NCBI GenBank assembly: GCA_003152795.1
Contig: PMBA01000185.1
Location: forward strand, 1 to 7,328
Direction: 5' to 3'
Length of the DNA stretch: 7,328 nt
Origin: Acidobacteriaceae bacterium
Lineage (GTDB): Bacteria > Acidobacteriota > Terriglobia > Terriglobales > Acidobacteriaceae
In this document: one piece after another, positions 1-4,884 of the stretch
How positions within the stretch are numbered: position 1 is the stretch's first letter
Layout of the letters: every line of letters starts with the position of its first letter
Notes under the pieces: model-generated
The model's database searches: none
What the model saw: the letters and a program-made list of their open reading frames with translations, nothing else
What the model was told of the DNA's origin: nothing
Position numbers and translations under genes: made by a program

Positions 1-228
1 GAACCGAAGTGGGTGATTTCGATGGGAGCGTGCGCGACTTCCGGCGGCGTGTTCCAGAATTACGCGCTGGTGCAGAGCGTGAATCAGGTGATTCCCGTGG
101 ACATCTATGTTCCCGGCTGTCCGCCGCGTCCCGAGCAGTTGATTTATGCGATCACGCTGCTGCAGCAGAAGATCATGATTGAACGGGGCACGGTGAAGAA
201 GGCATTGAATCTGGTGCCGAGCGAGTAA
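1..228 (+). CDS. nuoB: NADH-quinone oxidoreductase subunit B (NuoB), 3' part
   Basis: This is the C-terminal 75 residues of NuoB, open at the left edge; the frame runs from base 1 ([12 protein letters not shown]) to a TAA stop. NuoB is the peripheral-arm subunit of respiratory complex I that holds the last iron-sulfur cluster (N2), which passes electrons to quinone at the membrane interface. Two of the four conserved cluster cysteines are visible: the one in MGACATSGG and the one in VPGCPPRPE, both family signatures. The preceding adjacent CC pair would lie upstream of the window. The tail after the last cysteine is short (about 40 residues) and ends in a charged helix ([17 protein letters not shown]), ordinary for short NuoB forms. 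In many bacteria nuoC follows directly; here the next gene is convergent, so nuoB ends its transcription unit. Identification is secure; only its 5' part and operon context are missing. Confidence 0.97.
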   Translation, partial: EPKWVISMGACATSGGVFQNYALVQSVNQVIPVDIYVPGCPPRPEQLIYAITLLQQKIMIERGTVKKALNLVPSE

Positions 229-265
229 GGATCAACCAGCTCTCAGCTTTCAAATATCAAGTTGC

Positions 266-337
266 CATCCTGAGCAAAGCGAAGGACCTGCTGTTCCTCG
301 CAGGGAAAAAAACAGGTCCTTCGCTTCGCTCAGGATG
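266..337. repeat. Imperfect palindromic repeat between convergent genes
   Basis: Two 25-base arms (266-290 and 313-337) are reverse complements except at one position, 276 against 327, and enclose a 22-base loop (291-312) holding a run of seven A. Inside the loop a second small stem is possible (TTCC 294-297 with GGAA 304-307). The one mismatch would be A-C in a plus-strand RNA but a tolerated G-U pair in a minus-strand RNA. One reading frame of the element gives CHPERSEGP, which I recall as a common translation artefact of a dispersed repeat in Acidobacteriota and other genomes. It lies between the stops of nuoB and the zinc-ribbon gene, so it could fold in both transcripts and limit read-through, but neither side has a proper U-tract directly after the stem. 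A role as terminator is inference; the palindrome itself is seen directly. Confidence 0.9.
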
Positions 338-351
338 ACAATCTATATCTG

Positions 352-1455
352 TTACTGTTTCATCCTCGTAGCCATCTGTCGTTCGGGCGGCGTCATCTGG
401 TTCCAGATCGCGCTCAAATCTTTTTCCAGAATCTGATTGTTCGGATCCACCCGCAGAGCCAGCGCAAACCATAAATACGACGTCGGCAGATCGCGCGGCA
501 CACAGTGGCCGGTGGCGTACATGGTTCCGAACGCGCTCCGCGCCTTGGCATTCAGCTTCGCCGAAGCGGCCTTCAGATTCTTCACCGCCTCGTCGCAGTT
601 TTCCGGCACGCCGCGCCCATAGAGATACCCCTCGCCTTTGCGGAAGGCCGCGTCCCCGGTGTCTGCCGCGGCGGGCGCCGGCAATTTCGAAGGCAGGGCA
701 GAGTTCGCGCTGGGCTCGCGCTTCTTCGCATTCTTTTTGGCCTGTACGATCATCGCCGGAGTCACCCGTTTCGCCTCGGGCGCAGGCTTTGGTGCTGCGT
801 CCACGGTCTTCCGGGGAGTTTCGGGGCTGGCACTTGCGTTTTCCGATGGGCGCTCCGGAGCATTTGCCGCCGGAGCCTCCGCCTGCGGCGAACTCGCATC
901 GGACGCTGGCGTCGCATCCTTGGCCGCCGCTTTTGTCGATGGCGTCTCGGCCGGAGCTTCGCCGTCGCTCGCCGTCGCCGCCTCCGGCGGTCGACCCTTC
1001 GTCGCGCCCAGATAGTTTGTGTAGGTCCACCAGGCGGCGCCGCCCAATGCCGCCAGCAGCGCCACCAGCAAAAGGATTCGCCTTCCGCTGGTCCTGGGCT
1101 GCTCGGGCTCAAGAAAAGAATCCAAGCCGGAGAAAGAATTTTCCCGCAGCGAGTTTATGCTCGGCTGACTTGCATTAGGCTGACTTGAACCAGTGTGACT
1201 CGCGCCAGGCTGATTCAATCCCAGCATCGAGGGTCCGCTGATCGGCTGGACCGGTGTGTTGGCGGGCCTGGTCGCGCCCTGTGCCACGGGAGGCCGCAGC
1301 GCTTCCGGCGCGTTCGCTGGCTTTGGCAGGCCCGCTACTGGCGCGCCCGCCGGTCGCCGAGATTCTACCCGGGATTCGAGCAGGGTGCCGCACATTCCGC
1401 AAAAACGGAAATTGTCCGAATTGTCCTCACCGCACTTCGGGCAGATCACGATCAT
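352..1455 (-). CDS. Zinc-ribbon, single-pass membrane protein with Sel1-like C-terminal repeats
   Basis: A 367-residue protein in four parts. Residues 5-22 form a zinc ribbon (CPKC, then CGMC). Residues 25-120 are Pro/Ala/Ser-rich and probably disordered. Residues 126-149 are a hydrophobic membrane segment preceded by GRR, suggesting that the N-terminus stays in the cytoplasm. Residues 150-265 are a second Ala/Pro/Lys/Glu-rich linker, and 268-340 resemble two Sel1 (TPR-like) repeats: GEGYLYGRGVPENCDEAVKNL, then FGTMYATGHCVPRD. Cys287 and Cys318 in the repeats could form a disulfide if the domain is outside the cytoplasm. Such layouts are usually annotated as hypothetical or Sel1-repeat proteins; the repeats suggest protein binding, but the partner is unknown. 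The ATG at 1455 has GGAGA immediately before it with no spacer, whereas the GTG two codons later (1449) has the same GGAGA at a 6-base distance and would give MICPKCGE, so the true start may be 1449. It is convergent with nuoB and divergent from the YdeI-like gene. Confidence 0.85.
   Translation of the reverse strand: MIVICPKCGEDNSDNFRFCGMCGTLLESRVESRRPAGAPVAGLPKPANAPEALRPPVAQGATRPANTPVQPISGPSMLGLNQPGASHTGSSQPNASQPSINSLRENSFSGLDSFLEPEQPRTSGRRILLLVALLAALGGAAWWTYTNYLGATKGRPPEAATASDGEAPAETPSTKAAAKDATPASDASSPQAEAPAANAPERPSENASASPETPRKTVDAAPKPAPEAKRVTPAMIVQAKKNAKKREPSANSALPSKLPAPAAADTGDAAFRKGEGYLYGRGVPENCDEAVKNLKAASAKLNAKARSAFGTMYATGHCVPRDLPTSYLWFALALRVDPNNQILEKDLSAIWNQMTPPERQMATRMKQ
1163..1222. 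repeat. Four degenerate 15-bp tandem units inside the zinc-ribbon gene
   Basis: Four consecutive 15-base units (1163-1177, 1178-1192, 1193-1207, 1208-1222) begin GGCTGACTT, GGCTGACTT, GTGTGACTC and GGCTGATTC. On the minus strand they encode the five-residue units NQPGA, SHTGS, SQPNA and SQPSI (around residues 81-100) in the disordered linker between zinc ribbon and membrane segment. Because the unit length is a multiple of three, changes in copy number would keep the frame. The repeat is seen directly; variability between strains is inference. Confidence 0.75.
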
Positions 1456-1556
1456 TCTCCGGATGTCTTTTCCAACAGTTTAACTCTTTAACTCTCGTCG
1501 GCCATATCATTGCGCCCGTCCGTTCATATTAGAATGCCGATACCCGGTTTCCGCCT
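1456..1556. promoter_or_regulatory. Divergent promoter region between the zinc-ribbon and YdeI-like genes
   Basis: The 101 bases between the two divergent starts must carry both promoters if each gene is transcribed on its own. For the plus-strand gene the best -10 is TAGAAT (1530-1535), about 21 bases before the ATG, with no good -35 at the right distance. For the minus-strand gene the sequence read in reverse offers TAATAT (1532-1527), again without a clear -35. A perfect 8-base tandem duplication, TTTAACTC at 1479-1486 and 1487-1494, lies in the presumed leader of the minus-strand gene. The promoter boxes are guesses by eye; the duplication is certain. Confidence 0.4.
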
Positions 1557-2255
1557 ATGCCGAAGGCCCCCAAAGCCACGCCCACGCCGGCTGCGAAGCG
1601 TTTCGAGGCCAGGCTCGAACGCATGCGCTCCCGCCTCAACTGGATCGTCATCCACGTACCGTTCGATGCCGCCGCGGTCTGGGGGTTGCGCGGCCAGGTC
1701 AAAGTGAAAGGCGAAATCAATGGCTTCGCGTTCCGCACCTCGCTGTTTCCCACCCGAGACGGGCGGCACATTCTGCTCGTCAACAAGCGCATGCAGAAGG
1801 GAGCGCGAGCGGGCGAAGGCAGCGTCGCCCGTTTTCAGATTGCGCTCGATCGCGAAGAACGCACCGTAACCATCCCCGAAGACCTCAAGCAAATTCTCAG
1901 CCAGGATCGCTCCCTTCGACGCTGGTACGACAAGCTGAATCATTCGACACGCAACGAAATCGCCAAGTGGATTGCCGATCCCAAGAGCGCCCAAGCCCGG
2001 GCGCGCCGCGCGGAACAGATGGCGGAGCGACTGCTCGCCGTGATGGACGCGGAACAGGAACTGCCACCCATTCTGCAGTTGGCGTTCGCGCGCTATCCCC
2101 ACGCCAGCGCCCGTGAAGGTTGGGATCTGATGTCGACATCGCGCCGGCGGGGGCATCTGTTCGGCATTTTCTACTACCGCACTCCCGATGCCCAGGCCCG
2201 CCGCATCGAGAAGATGCTGGAGGACGCGAGCGCCTTCGCCGAGAAAACAAAATGA
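1557..2255 (+). CDS. DUF1905 / YdeI (OmdA)-type protein with duplicated C-terminal unit
   Basis: A 232-residue cytoplasmic protein with no signal peptide. Residues 15-98 match the DUF1905 pattern: a Trp-containing start, VPFDAAAVWGLRGQVKVKGEINGFAFRTSLFP, then DGRHILLVNKRMQKGA and the acidic strand ending in ALDRE. Residues 103-163 match the helical YdeI/OmpD-associated unit (VTIPEDLKQIL, a W/F-x-x-L core, then KSAQARARRAEQMAERL). Residues 168-225 appear to repeat that helical unit (PPILQLAFARYP, WDLMSTSRRRGHLFGI, TPDAQARRIEKMLEDA). YdeI-type proteins have been linked to envelope stress and antimicrobial peptide resistance in enterobacteria, but the biochemical role is not settled, so no specific function is assigned. 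The start is the first ATG in frame; there is no Shine-Dalgarno in the 15 bases before it, and a -10-like TAGAAT at 1530-1535 would give a very short leader, so near-leaderless initiation is possible. Family call is firm, function is not. Confidence 0.88.
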   Translation: MPKAPKATPTPAAKRFEARLERMRSRLNWIVIHVPFDAAAVWGLRGQVKVKGEINGFAFRTSLFPTRDGRHILLVNKRMQKGARAGEGSVARFQIALDREERTVTIPEDLKQILSQDRSLRRWYDKLNHSTRNEIAKWIADPKSAQARARRAEQMAERLLAVMDAEQELPPILQLAFARYPHASAREGWDLMSTSRRRGHLFGIFYYRTPDAQARRIEKMLEDASAFAEKTK

Positions 2256-2602
2256 AAAGGCAGCTCCGGCGGGTCCTTTAGCGGGGCTTGTGTCGCCGCA
2301 GCCAGTGTCATTTATCTGCCGCTTTGCTGCAAACCATTTGCTTTCGCCACGCTCTGCTGCCGCAAACCTGTTGACAGTCGGCACTGCGACGGCGTAAGTA
2401 TGGTCCACTCTGTTTGCATCGGTGGTGATCTCTTCGGTACGACGTCTGGCGATTGTGCTGGCCTCGATTGGACAGTGCGAGATTCCGGCGGCTCGTACCG
2501 GGAAAGACACCTATGACCCTTCCTCTTCTCAACCCGGCTGGTCGAAGCGCGACTGCCCGCACCGGCGGGCAAACTCACCGTTCTTTCAGGAGATTTCATT
2601 CT
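2256..2602 (+). promoter_or_regulatory. Long upstream region of the S53 protease gene
   Basis: A 347-base gap without a credible gene; the protease reading frame extends back to 2453 but the segment 2453-2602 lacks protease or signal-peptide character. A perfect TTGACA (2371-2376) is a good -35; the best -10 at 18 bases is TAAGTA (2395-2400), a weak match, so this promoter is plausible but unproven. If used it would leave an untranslated leader of about 195 bases. A perfect 7-bp hairpin, TGCCCGC / GCGGGCA with an ACCG loop, spans 2554-2571, and an AGGAG ribosome binding site follows at 2588-2592, ten bases from the ATG. No clear terminator for the preceding YdeI-like gene was found. Confidence 0.4.
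2554..2571 (+). other. GC-rich hairpin in the protease leader
   Basis: A perfect 7-bp stem (2554-2560 with 2565-2571) and a four-base ACCG loop end 16 bases before the ribosome binding site of the S53 gene. No T-run follows, so it is not an intrinsic terminator. It could affect mRNA stability or initiation; that is inference. Confidence 0.5.
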
Positions 2603-4639
2603 ATGTTCCAAGACAAACGTAGTATCCCCGTTGTGGTGCTTGCCTGCATGGCGGCTCTGCTGATCGCCGTTCCAGCGTTCTCGCAGTCGGCTGGTGGCGT
2701 CCGCGGTTTATCGAATGCTCAGATCCTTGGCGCCGAAGATCAGTCCAGGCAGATTGCGGTTACATTCTGGCTCAACCAACACGACAAAGCCGGTTTCGAC
2801 GAGCTGGTCCGCCAGATGTACGACCGGAATTCGCCCAACTACCATCACTGGCTTACGTTGAGTGAATACAAAGCCCGGTTCGCCCCCAGCGCCGGAGATC
2901 TGGCCATCGTCCGCCAGCATCTGGCGGCGCATAACCTGCAAGTGGTCTCCTCCGACAAGCTCAATCACTACGTGACGGCTCGCGGGACCGTGGCGGACGT
3001 GCAACGCGCGACCGGCGTGCAACTCAACCGCGTGTCCCTGAACGGAGAAGTTCATCGCTTCCCCGCCTCGCAGCCGGTCATTCCCGGCGCCGCGGGTAAG
3101 CTGGTCTATGCCGTCCAGGGTCTCGCCGATTTGAAATACCAGAACTATTCGGCTCGTCCCGTGAACCCCGACACCGGTTTTCCCGTGCCCATGCTTCCGC
3201 TTGCCCACGTCGGGCCGGCCCAGCAGTTCTTCAATGCGAACTGCCTGCGCGGCACCCAGACACGCGATTTCTTTACCGGTGGCCATGGCCCCTACGCCGT
3301 CTATTCCGGCGCCCGCTACGGCACCAATATCAACGACGGACCACCCAATCTCCCCTACTGTGGATACACCGCACCGCAGGTGGACAAGGCCTACGGCCTC
3401 ACTTCCCTGTACAAGAAGAAACTTGATGGTACCGGCCAAACCGTGGTCATCGTTGATGCCTACGGTTCCGACACCATTACGAACGATGCCAACCTCTTCT
3501 CCCAGATCAACGGTCTTCCGCAGTTGAACCCAGGCGGCAACTTTTCGATCTACTACCCCACGGGCCCTACCAGTTGCGGCGGAACCTGTGGCTGGGATAC
3601 GGAGACCAGCCTCGACGTTGAGTGGTCGCATTCGGTTGCCCCGGGAGCCAGCATCGCCCTCGTCCTGGCGGCCGACAACTCCTTTACCAACCTTGATCTC
3701 TCGGTGCTCTACGCCATCGAGACCGGGCTTGGTTCAGTGATCTCCAACAGCTACGGCATCGGCGAGATTGTCCTGGCAACCTACGACCCCGCCGAGCTCA
3801 CCGTGCAGAACAACCTCAACCAGCTCGGCGCCTCGCTCGGTGTCTCCGTCAATTTTTCCAGCGGCGACAACGGAGATTTCTCGATCGCGCTCGGGGTGGC
3901 AACGGTTTCGATGCCCGCCGCTTCTCCCTATGCAACTGGCGTCGGCGGCACCAGCTTGTTTCTCAACCCTAACCACACCTTGAAGTTGCAGACTGGCTGG
4001 GGCAACAACGAAACCCGCATTGCCGCGGCGACTCCCAATCCACCCGTGATTCCACCGCTCGAACTCGGGTTTATCTTCGGAGCCGGCGGCGGCACCAGCG
4101 GCGTCTGGTCGAAGCCGACCTACCAGGGGAGCCTGCCGGGTAGCTGGCGCCTCGTCCCGGACATCGGATTCCTGGCTGATCCCTACACCGGCGCCGAGTT
4201 CGTGCTGACCGAGAATGGACAAGCCGGCATCGGAGTCGTCGGCGGAACCAGCCTCGCCTGTCCCATGTTCTCCGCTCTCTGGGCGATCTCCAATCAGGCT
4301 GCCGGTACATGGCTTGGTCAGGCTGCGCCGCTGCTTTACAGTCTGCCGGCGGACGCCATCACCGACGTGGTCGCCACCAACGGGCCGGACAACGTCAGCG
4401 GCGTTATCAAGAGCCCGCCCAATCCGCCGGTCTTCGAAACTCCCGACGCGCTGGCGGCTCCTCTGGGTAACACCACCGAATACGTGAGCACGTTGTTCAA
4501 CGGACTCTCATCCCGTTGGTACGTTCTTACGTTCGGCACCGACACCTCACTGACCACCGGCCCGGGATGGGACAACGTCACCGGATTGGGTACACCGAAC
4601 GGCGAAAACTTCGTCACGGCGGCGGCCGCGGCGAAATAA
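2603..4639 (+). CDS. Secreted S53 family (sedolisin, pro-kumamolisin type) serine-carboxyl peptidase
   Basis: A 678-residue exported endopeptidase, expected to act outside the cytoplasm at acid pH. Residues 1-27 are a signal peptide (KR, then a hydrophobic core ending AVPAFS). Residues 42-175 fit the pro-kumamolisin activation domain (FWLNQHDKAGFDELV, NSPNYHHWLTLSEYKARFAP). The linker 180-250 contains Cys214 and Cys253. The catalytic domain starts near YTAPQVDKAYGL (255). The S53 set is complete: Glu334 and Asp338 in ETSLDVEWSH, oxyanion Asp422 in SSGDNGD, and Ser550 in GGTSLACP. Calcium-site residues are also visible: Asp588-Val589 and GPGWD (653-657). About 65 residues separate these two calcium segments, far more than the roughly 20 of kumamolisin or TPP1, so there is an insertion here. 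I chose the ATG at 2603 because of AGGAG ten bases upstream and the signal peptide right after it; upstream in-frame starts would bury that signal. It is followed by an intrinsic terminator, so it is probably monocistronic. Confidence 0.95.
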   Translation: MFQDKRSIPVVVLACMAALLIAVPAFSQSAGGVRGLSNAQILGAEDQSRQIAVTFWLNQHDKAGFDELVRQMYDRNSPNYHHWLTLSEYKARFAPSAGDLAIVRQHLAAHNLQVVSSDKLNHYVTARGTVADVQRATGVQLNRVSLNGEVHRFPASQPVIPGAAGKLVYAVQGLADLKYQNYSARPVNPDTGFPVPMLPLAHVGPAQQFFNANCLRGTQTRDFFTGGHGPYAVYSGARYGTNINDGPPNLPYCGYTAPQVDKAYGLTSLYKKKLDGTGQTVVIVDAYGSDTITNDANLFSQINGLPQLNPGGNFSIYYPTGPTSCGGTCGWDTETSLDVEWSHSVAPGASIALVLAADNSFTNLDLSVLYAIETGLGSVISNSYGIGEIVLATYDPAELTVQNNLNQLGASLGVSVNFSSGDNGDFSIALGVATVSMPAASPYATGVGGTSLFLNPNHTLKLQTGWGNNETRIAAATPNPPVIPPLELGFIFGAGGGTSGVWSKPTYQGSLPGSWRLVPDIGFLADPYTGAEFVLTENGQAGIGVVGGTSLACPMFSALWAISNQAAGTWLGQAAPLLYSLPADAITDVVATNGPDNVSGVIKSPPNPPVFETPDALAAPLGNTTEYVSTLFNGLSSRWYVLTFGTDTSLTTGPGWDNVTGLGTPNGENFVTAAAAAK

Positions 4640-4655
4640 GCGCACCACCAACCAG

Positions 4656-4689
4656 AGCAGGCCGGGAGCGCTGTCCGGCCTGCTTTTTT
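4656..4689 (+). terminator. Rho-independent terminator of the S53 protease gene
   Basis: A perfect 10-bp GC-rich stem (4656-4665 with 4675-4684), a 9-base loop and a run of six T (4684-4689) begin 16 bases after the TAA stop of the protease. This is a textbook intrinsic terminator and separates the protease transcript from the glycosidase gene. Confidence 0.93.
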
Positions 4690-4884
4690 CATTGGCCTGA
4701 ACAATAGGGCGGGGAAGCGGCATCTCGCCCGTTGAGCCCTTCGTGGACGCTCGAGGCTCCGCCGGCCACGATGTTCTGCGCACGTTCGAAAAGCCGCTCG
4801 TCGCCGAAGCGCAAAATCCGTATAATTCAATCGTTTTAATAGTCGGATCTCTTGACTCTGCGCTCGGCACCTGGAGGCGTTCGC
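4690..4884 (+). promoter_or_regulatory. Promoter region of the glycoside hydrolase gene
   Basis: No gene is visible in this stretch. A perfect -10 hexamer TATAAT is present at 4821-4826, about 58 bases before the ATG, in an AT-rich patch (4817-4840) that stands out from the GC-rich surroundings. The sequence 17 bases upstream (TCGTCG, 4798-4803) is a poor -35, so the promoter may need an activator or an alternative sigma factor. A strong Shine-Dalgarno GGAGG lies at 4873-4877, seven bases before the start codon. Confidence 0.55.

Noticed and set aside
257..1030. Minus-strand reading frame of 257 codons that includes the palindromic repeat and reads CHPERSEGP
   Set aside because: It overlaps the zinc-ribbon/Sel1 gene in another frame, is Arg/Gly-rich without domains, and its C-terminus is simply translated repeat.
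1524..2510. Minus-strand reading frame of 328 codons opposite the YdeI-like gene
   Set aside because: The plus-strand frame has recognisable DUF1905 and YdeI motifs; the antisense frame has no family features and is typical of GC-rich shadow frames.
2453..2602. Fifty-codon N-terminal extension of the protease
   Set aside because: It would place an Arg-rich, Pro-rich stretch before an intact signal peptide, and the AGGAG site supports the ATG at 2603.
2708..3631. Minus-strand reading frame of 307 codons opposite the protease
   Set aside because: It lies wholly within the S53 gene, whose catalytic motifs are intact, and has no ribosome binding site or domain that I can recognise.
4852..4884. 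TTG start eleven codons upstream of the glycosidase ATG
   Set aside because: The GGAGG at 4873-4877 with seven-base spacing and the signal peptide directly after the ATG favour 4885.
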